Below, piece after piece: positions 1-9,945 of a stretch of DNA of 22,519 nt. The position numbers and the translations under genes were made by a program. The stretch is from Cristatella mucedo (taxonomy: Eukaryota; Bryozoa; Phylactolaemata; Cristatellidae). Within the stretch, counting starts at the first letter, position 1, and every line of letters starts with the position of its first letter. Below the pieces are notes generated by a model, which was not told the origin of the DNA, did not search any database, and saw nothing but the letters and a program-made list of their open reading frames with translations. The stretch spans positions 1 to 22,519 of the forward strand of contig WPIO01000581.1 in assembly GCA_009760855.2 (NCBI GenBank). The letters run 5' to 3'.

Positions 1-124
1 CGACATGCAGATTTGAATTTTCTACATATTCCGCGATCTGCTGCGAACTCGTGCGAAACGTGTTATTTACGTGCGAAATGCTTTAAACAAGGTGCAGCAC
101 TCTGCTGCCAGCCAGGGCACGCTC
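1..124. repeat. Reference monomer of the satellite
   Basis: First complete unit, used here to set the numbering. It runs from CGACATGCAG to the GCTC before the next CGACATGCAG at 125. Composition alternates: positions 11-30 and 61-90 are AT-rich (about 20% and 30% GC), while 31-60 and 91-124 are GC-rich (roughly 63% and 70%). The octamer GTGCGAAA occurs twice, at 51-58 and 71-78. TCTGCTGC also occurs twice, at 37-44 and 101-108. This copy differs from consensus by GAATTT for GAAGTT near 15-20 and by GGGCAC for GCGCAC at 115-120. The start point is arbitrary, since a tandem array has no natural first base. Confidence 0.95.
94..108. repeat. Inverted repeat (hairpin-capable) in each monomer, reference copy
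   Basis: GCAGCA (94-99), loop CTC (100-102), TGCTGC (103-108): a perfect 6-bp dyad in the consensus, so it recurs about every 124 bp. It is lost or altered in haplotypes ending GGGAGCAAG, GCGAGCAAG or TACCAGCA. It is the only clear stem I find in the unit. Several copies show CAG/CTG gain exactly here, which is what a small hairpin could promote through slippage. Whether it folds or binds a protein cannot be seen. Confidence 0.7.
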
Positions 125-990
125 CGACATGCAGATTTGAAGTTTCTACATATTCCGCGATCTGCTGCGAACTCGTGCAAAACGTGTTATTTACGTGCGA
201 AATGCTTTAAACAAGGTGCAGCACTCTGCTGCCAGCCAGCGCACGCTCCGACATGCAGATTTGAAGTTTCTACATATTCCGCGATCTGCTGCGAACTCGT
301 GCGAAAACGTGTTATTTATTTGCGTGCGAAATGCTTTAAACAAGGTGCAGCACTCTTCTGCCAGCCAGCGCACGCTCCGACATGCAGATTTGAAGTTTCT
401 ACATATTCCGCGATCTGCTGCGAACTCGTGCGAAACGTGTTATTTACGTGCGAAATGCTTTAAACAAGGTGCAGCACTCTGCTGCCAGCCAGCGCACGCT
501 CCGACATGCAGATTTAAAGTTTTTACATATTCCGCGATCCGCCTCGAACTCGTGCAAAACGTGTTATTTACGTGCGAAATGCTTTAAACAAGGTGCAGCA
601 CTCTGCTGCCAGCCAGCGCACGCTCCGACATGCAGATTTGAAGTTTCTACATATTAAGCGATCTGCTGCGAACTCGTGCGAATCGTGTTATTTACGTGCG
701 AAATGCTTTAAACAAGGAGCAGCACTCTGCTGCGAGCAAGCGCACGCTCCGACATGCAGATTTGAAGTTTTTTACATATTCCGCGATCTGCTGCAAACTC
801 GTGCGAAACGTGTTATTTACGTGCGAAATGCTTTAAACAAGGTGCAGCACTCTGCTGGGAGCAAGCGCACGCTCCGACATGCAGATTTGAAGTTTCTACA
901 TATTCCGCGATCTGCTGCGAACTCGTGCGAAAACGTGTTCTTTGCGTGCGAAATGCTTTAAACAAGGTGCAGCACTGTGCTGCCAGCAAG

Positions 991-1003
991 CGCACGCNAA
1001 CTC
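991..1003. other. Ambiguous base N with 47 bases of a monomer missing
   Basis: The only non-ACGT symbol is at 998. On the left the unit reads to position 122 (GCGCACGC); on the right it resumes at position 46 (AACTCGTGCAAAAC). Unit positions 123-124 and 1-45 are therefore absent and a single N stands in their place. No other copy lacks this segment. An assembly join or unresolved consensus call is more likely than a biological deletion, so the local copy number here should not be trusted. Confidence 0.85.
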
Positions 1004-1076
1004 GTGCAAAACGTGTTTTTACGTGCGAAATGCTTTAAACAAGGTGCAGCACTCTGCTGCCAGCCAGCGCACGCTC

Positions 1077-1572
1077 CGAAATGTAGATTTGAAGTTTCTA
1101 CATATTCCGCGATCTCCTGCGAACTTGTGCAAAACGTGTTTATTACGTGCGAAATGCTTTAAACAAGGTGCAGCACTCTGCTGCCAGCAAGCGCACGCTC
1201 CGACATACAGATTTAAAGTTTCTACATATTCTGCGATCTGCTGCGAACTGGTGCGAAACGTGTTGTTTACGTGCGAAATGCTTTAAACAAGGTGCAGCAC
1301 TCTGCTGCCAGCCAGGGCACGCTCCGACACGCAGATTTGATGTTTGTACATATTCCGCGATCTGCTGCGAACTCGTGCAAAACGTGTTATTTACGTGCGA
1401 AATGCTTTAAAGAAGGTGCAGCACTCTGCTGCCAGCCAGGGCACGCTCCGACACGCATATTTGATGTTTTTACATATTCTGCGATCTGCTGCGAACTTGT
1501 GCGAAACGTGTTATTTACGTGCGAAATGCTTTAAACAAGGTGCAGCACTCTGCTGCCAGCCAGCGCACGCTC
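1077..1572. repeat. Higher-order block F-G-D-E
   Basis: Four diagnostic units in order. F (1077) has CGAAATGTAG, ATCTCCTGCG, CTTGTGCAAAAC and GTGTTTATTACG. G (1201) has CATACAGATTTAAAG, ATTCTGCG, CTGGTGCG and GTTGTTT. D (1325) has ACACGCAG, GATGTTTGTAC and TTTAAAGAAGG. E (1449) has ACACGCATATTTGATG and ATTCTGCG. All four are exactly 124 bp. The same order recurs at 10610-11125, about 9.5 kb away, so the four units have moved or been copied together. Confidence 0.85.
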
Positions 1573-1696
1573 CGACATGCAGATTTGAAGTTTCTACATA
1601 TTCCGCGATCTGCTGCGAACTCGTGCGAAACGTGTTATTTACGTGCGAAATGCTTTAAACAAGGTGCAGCACTCTGCTACCAGCAAGCCCACGCTC

Positions 1697-2688
1697 CGAC
1701 ATGCAGATTTGAAGTTTTTACATATTCCGCGATCTGCCGCGAACTCGTGCGAAACGTGTTTACTACGTGCGAAATGCTTTAAACAAGTTGCAGCACTCAG
1801 CTGCGAGCAAGCACACGCTCCGACATGCAGATTTGAAGTTTCGACATATTCCGCGATCTGCTGCGAACTCGTGCGAAACGTGTTATTTACGTGCGAAATG
1901 CTTTAAACAAGGTGCAGCACTCTGCTGCCAGCCAGGGCACGCTCCGACACGCAGATTTGATGTTTGTACATATTCCGCGATCTGCTGCGAACTCGTGCAA
2001 AACGTGTTATTTACGTGCGAAATGCTTTAAAGAAGGTGCAGCACTCTGCTGGGAGCAAGCGCACGCTCCGACATGCAGATTTGAAGTGTCTACATATTCC
2101 GCGATCTGCCGCGAACTCGTGCGAAACGTGTTTATTACGTGCGAAATGCTTTAAACAAGGTGCAGCACTCTGCTGCCAGCAAGTGCACGCTCCGACAAGC
2201 AGATTTGAAGTTTCTACATATTCCGCGATCTGCTGCGAACTGGTGCGAAACGTGTTATTTACGTGCGAATTGCTTTGAACAAGGTGCAGCTCTCTGCTGC
2301 CAGCCAGGGCACGCTCCGACACGCATATTTGATGTTTTTACATATTCTGCGATCTGCTGCGAACTCGTGCGAAACGTGTTATTTACGTGCGAAATGCTTT
2401 AAACAAGGTGCAGCACTCTGCTGCCAGCCAGGGCACGCTCCGACACGCAGATTTGATGTTTGTACATATTCCGCGATCTGCTGCGAACTCGTGCAAAACG
2501 TGTTATTTACGTGCGAAATGCTTTAAAGAAGGTGCAGCACTCTGCTGGGAGCAAGCGCACGCTCCGACATGCAGATTTGAAGTGTCTACATATTCCGCGA
2601 TCTGCCGCGAACTCGTGCGAAACGTGTTTATTACGTGCGAAATGCTTTAAACAAGGTGCAGCACTCTGCTGCCAGCAAGCGCACGCTC
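1697..2688. repeat. Higher-order block J-C-D-H-I-E-D-H
   Basis: Eight 124-bp units. J (1697) follows CAAGCCCAC and has GAAGTTTTTAC. C (1821) follows GCGAGCAAGCACAC. D is at 1945. H (2069) follows GGGAGCAAGCGCAC and has GAAGTGTCTAC and TGCCGCG. I (2193) follows CAAGTGCAC and has ACAAGCAG, CTGGTGCG, GAATTGCTTTGAAC and GCAGCTCTC. E is at 2317, then a second D-H at 2441 and 2565. Bases 1945-2440 (D-H-I-E) differ by only about 3 substitutions in 496 bp from 20683-21178, while adjacent D and H units differ from each other at about 12 of 124 positions. The second D-H directly after E may record a local unequal exchange. Confidence 0.85.
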
Positions 2689-3060
2689 CGACATGCAGAT
2701 TTGAAGTTTCTACATATTCCGCGATCTGCTGCGAACTCGTGCGAAACGTGTTATTTACGTGCGAAATGCTTTAAACAAGGTGCAGCACTCTGCTGCCAGC
2801 AAGCGCACGCTCCGACATGCAGATTTGAAGTTTCTACATATTCCGCGATCTGCCGCGAACTGGTGCAAAAACGTGTTTTTACGTGCGAAATGCTTTAAAC
2901 AAGGTGCAGCACTCTGCTGCCAGCCAGCGCACGCTCCGACATGCAGATTTGAAGTTTCTACATATTCCGCGATCTGCTGCGAACTCGTGCGAAACGTGTT
3001 ATTTACGTGCGAAATGCTTTAAACAAGGTGCAGCACTCTGCTGCCAGCCAGGGCACGCTC
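2689..3060. repeat. Near-consensus monomer run with one K-type unit
   Basis: Three 124-bp units. The first (2689) and third (2937) are close to consensus. The middle one (2813) has TGCCGCGAACTGG followed by GTGCAAAAACGTGTTTTTACG, a haplotype (K) seen again at 5843 and at 12339-12453. No other sequence is present. Confidence 0.8.
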
Positions 3061-3097
3061 CGACACGCAGATTTGATGTTTGTACATATTCCGCGAT

Positions 3098-3144
3098 CTG
3101 CTGCAACTCGTGCAAAACCTCTGCTGCGATCTGGTGAGCAAAAC
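3098..3144. repeat. Imperfect 25-bp duplication inside a D-type monomer
   Basis: In the D unit that starts at 3061, the segment CTGCTGCAACTCGTGCAAAA (3098 onward) is followed by a diverged second copy beginning CTCTGCTGCGATCTGG and ending GAGCAAAAC. The unit is therefore 149 bp long. The two copies differ from each other and from consensus (GATCTGGTGAGC in place of GAACTCGTGC), so this is not a simple recent duplication. It falls in the 41-66 region where most indels of the array occur. Confidence 0.75.
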
Positions 3145-3709
3145 GTGTTATTTACGTGCGAAATGCTTTAAACAAGGTGCAGCACTCTGCTGCCAGCCAG
3201 GGCACGCTCCGACACGCAGATTTGAAGTTTCTACATATTCCGCGATCTGCTGCGAACTCGTGCAAAACGTGTTATTCACGTGCGAAATGCTTTAAACAAG
3301 GTGCAGCACTCTGCTGCCAGCCAGCGCACGCTCCGACATGCAGATTTGAAGTTTCTACACATATTCCGCGATCTGCGCGAACTCGTGCGAAAAAACGTGT
3401 TTTTTACGTGCGAAATGCTTTAAACAAGGTGCAGCACTCTGCTGCCAGCCAGCGCACGCTCCGACAGCAGAATTGAAGGTTCTACATATTCCGCGATCTG
3501 CTGCGAACTCGTGCGAAACGTGTTATTTACGTGCGAAATGCTTTTAAACATGGTGCAGCACTCTGCTGCCAGCCAGGGCACGCTCCGACACGCAGATTTG
3601 ATGTTTGTACATATTCCGCGATCTGCTGCGAACTCGTGCGAAACGTGTTATTTACGTGCGAAATGCTTTAAACAAGGTGCAGCACTCTGCTGCCAGCCAG
3701 CGCACGCTC

Positions 3710-4079
3710 CGAAATGTAGATTTGAAGTTTCTACATATTCCGCGATCTCCTGCGAACTTGTGCAAAACGTTTTATTACGTGCGAAATGCTTTAAACAAGT
3801 TGCAGCACTCTGCTACCAGCACGCGCACGCTCCGACATACAGATTTAAAGTTTCTACATATTCTGCGATCTGCTGCGAACTGGTGCGAAACGTGTTTTTA
3901 CGTGCGAAATGCTTTAAACAAGGTGCAGCACTCTGCTGCCAGCAAGCGTACGCTCTGAAATGTAGATTTGAAGTTTCTACATATTCCGCGATCTGCTGCG
4001 AACTCGTGCGAAACGTATTATTTACGTGCGAAATGCTTTAAACAAGGTGCAGCACTCTGCTGCCAGCAAGCGCACGCTC
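3710..4079. repeat. Higher-order block F-G-L
   Basis: F at 3710 (123 bp, lacking one base in CGTTTTATTACG), G at 3833 and L at 3956. L is marked by the junction CAAGCGTACGCTCTGAAATG, which changes the usual CGCACGCTCCG at two positions. L follows a G-like unit again at 21427, and an L unit also lies at 19189. The shared junction substitutions identify related copies scattered over more than 17 kb. Confidence 0.8.
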
Positions 4080-4327
4080 CGACATGCAGATTTGAAGTTT
4101 CTACATATTCCGCGATCTGCTGCGAACTCGTGCAAAACGTGTTTTTTACGTGCGAAATGCTTTAAACAAGGTGCAGCACTCTGCTGCCAGCCAGCGCACG
4201 CTCCGACATGCAGATTTGAAGTTTCTACATATTCCGAGATCTGCTGCGAACTCGTGCGAAACGTGTTATTTACGTGCGAAATGCTTTAAACATGGTGCAG
4301 CACTCTGCTGCCAGTCAGCGCACGCTC

Positions 4328-5718
4328 CGACATGCAGATTTGAAGTTTCAACATATTCCGCGATCTGCTGCGAACTCGCGTGCGAAACGTGTTATTTACG
4401 TGCGAAATGCTTTAAACAAGGTGCAGCACTCTGCTGCCAGCCAGCGCAGCGCGCACGCTCCGACATGCAGATTTTTGAAGTTTCTACATATTCCGCGATC
4501 TGCTGCGAACTCGTGCGAAACGTGTTATTTACGTGCGAAATGCTAAAAACAAGGTGCAGCACTCTGCTGCCAGCCAGCGCACGCTCCGACATGCAGATTT
4601 GAAGTTTCTACATATTCCGCGATCTGCTGCGAACTCGTGCAAAACGTGTTATTTACGTGCGAAATGCTTTAAACAAGGTGCAGCACTCTGCTGCCAGCCA
4701 GCGCACGCTCCGACATGCAGATTTGAAGTTTCTACATATTCCGCGATCTGCCGCGATTTCGTACGAAACGTGTTTACTACGTGCGAATTGCTTTTTAAAC
4801 AAGGTGCAGCACTCTGCTGCCAGCAAGCGCACGCTCCGACATGCAGATTTGAAGTTTCTACATATTCCGCGATCTGCTGCGAAACGTGTGAAACGTGTGT
4901 TATTTACGTGCGAAATGCTTTAAAACAAGGTGCAGCACTCTGCTGCCAGCAGCGCACGCTCCGACATGCAGATTTGAAGTTTCTACATATTCCGCGATCT
5001 GCTGCGAACTCGTGCGAAAAACGTGTTATTTACGTGCGAAATGCTTTAAAAACAAGGTGACGCACTCTGCTGCCAGCCAGCGCACGCTCCGACATGCAGA
5101 TTTGAAGTTTCTACATATTCCGCGATCTACTGCGAACTCGTGCGAAACGTGTTTTTTTACGTGCGAAATGCTTTAAACAAGTGTGCAGCACTCTGCTGCC
5201 AGCCAGCGCACGCTCCGACATGCAGATTTGAAGTTTCTACATATTCCGCGATCTGGTGCGAACTCGTGCGAGACGTGTTATTAACCTGCGAAATGCTTTT
5301 TAAACAAGGTGCAGCACTCTGCTGCCAGCAAGCGCACGCTCCGACATGCAGATTTGAAGTTTCTACATATTCCGCGATCTGCTGCGAACTCGTGCAAAAC
5401 GTGTTATTTACGTGCGAAATGCTTTTTAAACAAGGTGCAGCACTCTGCTGCCAGCCAGCGCACGCTCCGACATGCAGATTTGAAGTTTCTACATATTCCG
5501 CGATCTGCTGCGAACTCGCGAAAAAACGTGTTTTTACGTGCGAAATGCTTTAAACAAGGTGCAGCACTCTGCTGCAGCAGCGCACGCTCCGACATGCAGA
5601 TTTGAAGTTTCTACATATTCCGCGATCTGCTGCGAACTCGTGCGAAAACGTGTTATTTACGTGCGAAATGCTTTAAACAAGTGCAGCACAGCACTCTGCT
5701 GCCAGCAAGCGCACGCTC
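4328..5718. repeat. Indel-rich satellite segment
   Basis: Eleven successive units measure about 133, 126, 124, 126, 125, 128, 126, 126, 126, 122 and 129 bp by hand count, so ten of eleven depart from 124. Changes include GCGCAGCGCGCAC for GCGCAC near 4450, ATTTTTGAAG near 4475, GCTAAAAACAAG near 4543, GCTTTTTAAAC at several units, GCGAAACGTGTGAAACGTGTG near 4880, and AGCACAGCACTC near 5690. Base substitutions are few. Real local instability and uncorrected long-read error are both possible; runs of A or T and CG/GC dinucleotides are over-represented among the changes. Confidence 0.8.
5560..5582. repeat. CAG/CTG rearrangement at the monomer hairpin
   Basis: GTGCAGCACTCTGCTGC is followed directly by AGCAGCGCACG in place of CAGCCAGCGCACG, so the right arm of the dyad runs into extra CAG triplets. 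The unit is 122 bp. Similar changes occur at 8306-8332, 9946-9961 and 14559-14590. Confidence 0.65.
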
Positions 5719-6585
5719 CGACATGCAGATTTGAAGTTTCTACATATTCCGCGATCTGCTGCGAACTTGTGCAAAACGTGTTATTTACGTGCGAAATGCT
5801 TTAAACAGGGTGCAGCACTCTACTGCCAGCAAGCGCACGCTCCGACACGCAGATTTAAAGTTTCTACATATTCCGCGATCTGCTGCGAACTGGTGCAAAA
5901 ACGTGTTTTTACGTGCGAAATGCTTTAAACAAGGTGCAGCACTCTGCTGCCAGCCAGCGCACGCTCCGACATGCAGATTTGAAGTTTCTACATATTCCGC
6001 GATCTCCTGCGAACTTGTGCAAAACGTGTTTATTACGTGCGAAATGCTTTAAACAAGGTGCAGCACTCTGCTGCCAGCCAGGGCACGCTCCGACACGCAG
6101 ATTTGAAGTTTTTACATATATTCCGCGATCTGCTGCGAACTTGTGCGAAACGTGTTATTTACGTGCGAAATGCTTTAAACAAGTGCAGCACTCTGCTGCC
6201 AGCCAGCGCACGCTCCGAAATGCAGATTTGAAGTTTCTACATATTCCGCGATCTGCTGCGAACTTGTGCAAAACGTGTTATTTACGTGCGAAATGCTTTA
6301 AACAAGGTGCAGCACTCTGCTACCAGCAAGCCCACGCTCCGACATGCAGATTTGAAGTTTTTACATATTCCGCGATCTGCTGCGAACTGTGCGAAACGTG
6401 TTATTTACGTGCGAAATGCTTTAAACTAGGTGCAGCACTCTGCTGCGAGCAAGCGCACGCTCCGACATGCAGATTTGAAGTTTCTACATATTCCGCGATC
6501 TGCTGCGACGTGTGCGAAACGTGTTATTTACGTGCGAAATGCTTTAAACAAGGTGCAGCACTCTGCTGCCAGCCAGGGCACGCTC
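5719..6585. repeat. Mixed monomers, including K- and F-like units
   Basis: Seven units with lengths 123-125. The unit at 5843 carries ACACGCAGATTTAAAG with the K ending GTGCAAAAACGTG. The unit at 5967 has the F core (ATCTCCTGCG, CTTGTGCAAAAC, GTTTATTACG) but a consensus ACATGCAG start. The unit at 6340 follows TACCAGCAAGCCCAC and has the J-like GAAGTTTTTAC. These units combine parts of different haplotypes, consistent with recombination or gene conversion between copies. Confidence 0.7.
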
Positions 6586-7089
6586 CGACACGCAGATTTG
6601 ATGTTTGTACATATTCCGCGATCTGCTGCGAACTCGTGCAAAACGTGTTATTTACGTGCGAAATGCTTTAAACAAGGTGCAGCACTCTGCTGGGAGCAAG
6701 CGCACGCTCCGACATGCAGATTTGCAGTGTCAACATATTCCGCGATCTGCCGCGAACTCGTGCGAAACGTGTTGTTTACGTGCGAAATGCTTTAAACAAG
6801 GTGCAGCACTCTGCTGCCAGCAAGTGCACGCTCCGACAAGCAGATTTGAAGTTTCTACATATTCCGCGATCTGCTGCGAACTGGTGAGAAACGTGTTTTA
6901 TTTACGTGCGAAATGCTTTAAAACAAGGTGCAGCACTCTGCTGCCAGCCAGGGCACGCTCCGACAATGCAGATTTGATGTTTTTACATATTCGCGCGATC
7001 TGCTGCGAACTCGTGCGAAAACGTGTTATTTACGTGCGAAATGCTTTTTAAACAAGGTGCAGCACTCTGCTGCCAGCCAGCGCACGCTC
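6586..7089. repeat. Higher-order block D-H'-I-E'
   Basis: D at 6586, H' at 6710 (GCAGTGTCAAC in place of GAAGTGTCTAC, and GTGTTGTTT), I at 6834 (after CAAGTGCAC, ACAAGCAG, CTGGTGAG) and an E-like unit at 6961 (CGACAATGCAG, GATGTTTTTAC, ATTCGCGCGATC). The order matches the canonical D-H-I-E series, but the last two units carry small insertions. H' also occurs at 7844, and a close relative at 17461. Confidence 0.75.
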
Positions 7090-7465
7090 CGAAATGCAGA
7101 TTTGAAGTTTCTACATATTCCGCGATCTGATGCGCAAAACTTGTGCGCGAAACGTGTTTATTACGTGCGAAATGCTTTAAACAAGTTGCAGCACTCTGCT
7201 GCCAGCCAGCGCACGCTCCGACTTGCAGATTTGAAGTTTCTAGATATTCCGCGATCTGCTGCGAACTGGTGCGAAACGTGTTATTTACGTGCGAAATGCT
7301 TTAAAGAAGGTGCAGCACTCTGCTGCGAGCAAGCGCACGCTCCGACATGCAGATTTGAAGTTTCTACATATTCCGCGATCTGCCGCGAACTGGTGCGAAA
7401 CGTGTTTTTACGTGCGAAATGCTTTAAACAAGGTGCAGCACTCTGCTGCCAGCCAGCGCACGCTC

Positions 7466-8215
7466 CGAAATGTAGATTTGAAGTTTCTACATATTCCGCG
7501 ATCTCCTGCGAACTTGTGCTTGTGCAAAACGTGTTTATTACGTGCGAAATGCTTTAAACAAGTTGCAGCACTCTGCTACCAGCATGCCCACGCTCCGACA
7601 TGCAGATTTGAAGTTTTTACATATTCCGCGATCTGCTGCGAACTGGTGCGAAACGTGTTGTTTACGTGCGAAATGCTTTAAACAAGGTGCAGCACTCTGC
7701 TGGGAGCAAGCGCACGCTCCGAAATGCAGATTTGAAGTTTCTACATATTCCGCGATCTGCTGCAAACTCGTGCGAAACGTGTTATTTACGTGCGAAATGC
7801 TTTAAACAAGGTGCAGCACTCTGCTGGGAGCAAGCGCACGCTCCGACATGCAGATTTGCAGTGTCAACATATTCCGCGATCTGCCGCGAACTCGTGCGAA
7901 ACGTGTTGTTTACGTGCGAAATGCTTTAAACAAGGTGCAGCACTCTGCTGCGAGCAAGCACACGCTCCGAAATGCAGATTTGAAGTTTCTACATATTCCG
8001 CGATCTGCTGCGAACTCGTGCGAAACGTGTTATTTACGTGCGAAATGCTTTAAACAAGGTGCAGCACTCTGCTGCCAGCCAGGGCACGCTCCGACACGCA
8101 GATTTGATGTTTGTACATATTCCGCGATCTGCTGCGAACTCGTGCAAAACGTGTTTATTACGTGCGAAATGCTTTAAACAAGGTGCAGCACTCTGCTGCC
8201 AGCAAGCGCACGCTC
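7466..8215. repeat. Higher-order block F-J-x-H'-C-D
   Basis: F at 7466 has the six bases GTGCTT inserted in CTTGTGCTTGTGC. J at 7596 follows TACCAGCATGCCCAC and ends with GTTGTTT. An intermediate unit at 7720 follows GGGAGCAAG. H' is at 7844, C at 7968 (after GCGAGCAAGCACAC) and D at 8092. In this window the C-type junction usually follows a unit ending GTGTTGTTT (7844, 11253, 17089, 18205, 20435); the exception is 1697. Confidence 0.75.
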
Positions 8216-8305
8216 CGACATGCAGATTTGAAGTTTCTACATATTCCGCGATCTGCCGCGAACTCGTGCGAAACGTGTTATTTACGTGCGAAATGCTTTA
8301 AACAA

Positions 8306-8332
8306 GGTGCAGCACTCTGCTGCAGCAGCAGC
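8306..8332. repeat. CAG expansion at the monomer hairpin
   Basis: After GTGCAGCACTCTGCTG the sequence continues CAGCAGCAGCGC, giving three CAG triplets where consensus has CCAGCCAGCGC. The next unit start is also altered (CGAGCAGCAG for CGACATGCAG at 8341). Seen directly; slippage at the dyad is the inferred cause. Confidence 0.65.
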
Positions 8333-8590
8333 GCACGCTCCGAGCAGCAGATTTGAAGTTTCTACATATTCCGCGATCTCCTGCGAACTGGTGCGCGAAA
8401 CGTGTTGTTTACGTGCGAAATGCTTTAAACAAGGTGCAGCACTCTGCTGCCAGCCAGCGCACGCTCCGACACGCAGATTTGATGTTTTTACATATTCCGC
8501 GATCTGCTGCGAACTTGTGCGAAACGTGTTATTTACGTGCGAAATGCTTTAAACAAGATACAGCACTCTGCTGCCAGCCAGCGCACGCTC

Positions 8591-9225
8591 CGAAATGCAG
8601 ATTTGAAGTTTCTACATATTCCGCGATCTGCTGCGAACTTGTGCAAAACGTGTTTATTTACGTGCGAAATGCTTTTAAAACAAGGTGCAGCACTCTGCTG
8701 CCAGCCAGCGCACGCTCCGACATGCAGATTTGAAGTTTCTACATATTCCGCGATCTGCTTCAAACTGGTGGGAAACGTTTTATTTACGTGCGAAATGCTT
8801 TAAACAAGGTGCAGCACTCTGCTGCGAGCAGGGGCACGCTGCGACAGACAGATTTGAAGTTTCTACATCTCGCGCGTTCTGCTGCGAACTCGTGCTCGTG
8901 AAAACGTGTTATTTACGTGCGAAATGCTTTAAACAAGGTGCAGCACTCTGCTGCCAGCAGCGCACGCTCCGACATGCAGATTTGAAGTTTCTACATATTC
9001 CGCGCGATCTGCTGCGACTGTGCAAAAAAACGTGTTATTTACGTGCGTGCGAAACGCTTTAAACAAGGTGCAGCACTCTGCTGCCAGCCAGCGCACGCTC
9101 CGACATGCAGATTTGAAGTTTTGACATATTCCGCGATCTGCTGCGAACTGTGTGCGAAAACGTGTTTTTACGTGCGAAATGCTTTAAACAAGGTGCAGCA
9201 CTCTGCTGCCAGCCAGCGCACGCTC
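8591..9225. repeat. Second indel-rich segment
   Basis: Units starting at 8591, 8718, 8842, 8970 and 9101 measure about 127, 124, 128, 131 and 125 bp. Changes include GCTTTTAAAACAAGG, GAACTCGTGCTCGTGAAAAC (CTCGTG doubled, near 8886), TTCCGCGCGATC and ACGTGCGTGCGAAACGC near 9040. The unit at 8842 also carries clustered substitutions (GCGACAGACAG, CATCTCGCGCGTTC). Confidence 0.7.
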
Positions 9226-9520
9226 CGACTTGCAGATTTGAAGTTTTTACATATTCAGCGATCCGCTGCGAACTCGTGCGAAACGTGTTATTTACGTGCG
9301 AAATGCTTTAAACAAGGTGCAGCACTCTGCTGCCAGCCAGCGCACGCTCCGACATGCAGATTTGAAGTTTCTACATATTCCGCGATCTGCTGCGAACTCG
9401 TGCGAAACGTGTTATTTACGTGCGAAATGCTTTAAACAAGGTGCAGCGCTCTGCTGCCAGCCAGCGCACGCTCCGACATGCAGATTTGAAGTTTCTACAT
9501 ATTCCGCGATCTGCTGCGAA
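9226..9520. repeat. Near-consensus monomer run
   Basis: From the unit starting at 9226 (ACTTGCAG variant, GATCCGCTGCG) through two units at 9350 and 9474, the sequence is close to consensus apart from scattered substitutions such as GCAGCGCTC near 9447. Indels resume near 9522 (GAACGTGTGAAAAGGTGCG). No other feature is seen. Confidence 0.7.
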
Positions 9521-9945
9521 CGTGTGAAAAGGTGCGAAACGTGTTTTTACGTGCGAAATGCTTTAAACAAGGTGCAGCACTCTGCTGCCAGCCAGCGCAC
9601 GCTCCGAAATGTAGATTTGAAGTTTCTACATATTCCGCGATCTGCTGCGCGAACTGGTGCAAAAACGTGTTTTTACGTGCGAAATGCTTTAAACAAGGTG
9701 CAGCACTCTGCTGCCAGCCAGCGCACGCTCCGAAATGCAGATTTGAAGTTTCTACATATTCCGCGATCTGCTGCGAACTCGTGCGAAACGTGTTTTTTAC
9801 GTGCGAAATGCTTTAAACAAGGTGCAGCACTCTGCTGCCAGCAGCGCACGCTCCGACATGCAGATTTGAAGTTTCTACATATTCCGCGATCTGCTGCGAA
9901 CTCGTGCGAAACGTGTTATTTACGTGCGAAATGCTTTAAACAAGG

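Noticed and set aside
82-87. TTTAAA as a TATA-like promoter element in each unit
   Set aside because: A 6-bp AT motif in a 124-bp unit is expected by chance, and no other promoter feature lies at a fitting distance. It is useful only as a DraI-type landmark.
1-124. CENP-B box in the monomer
   Set aside because: I looked on both strands for the conserved TTCG...A..CGGG pattern. The unit has TTCCGCGATC but no CGGG or CCCG, so the mammalian motif is absent.
4235-4245. Isolated restriction-type motifs such as AGATCT near 4238 and GTGCAC in I-type junctions as functional sites
   Set aside because: These arise from single substitutions in individual haplotypes. They help to tell copies apart but show no sign of a role.
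5913-6671. Longest open frame (252 codons), which might look like a repetitive cysteine-rich secreted or metal-binding protein
   Set aside because: Its length comes from small indels that happen to bypass the recurrent TAA and TGA. The translated repeats are the same three-frame string as everywhere else, and the longest frames fall in indel-rich stretches.
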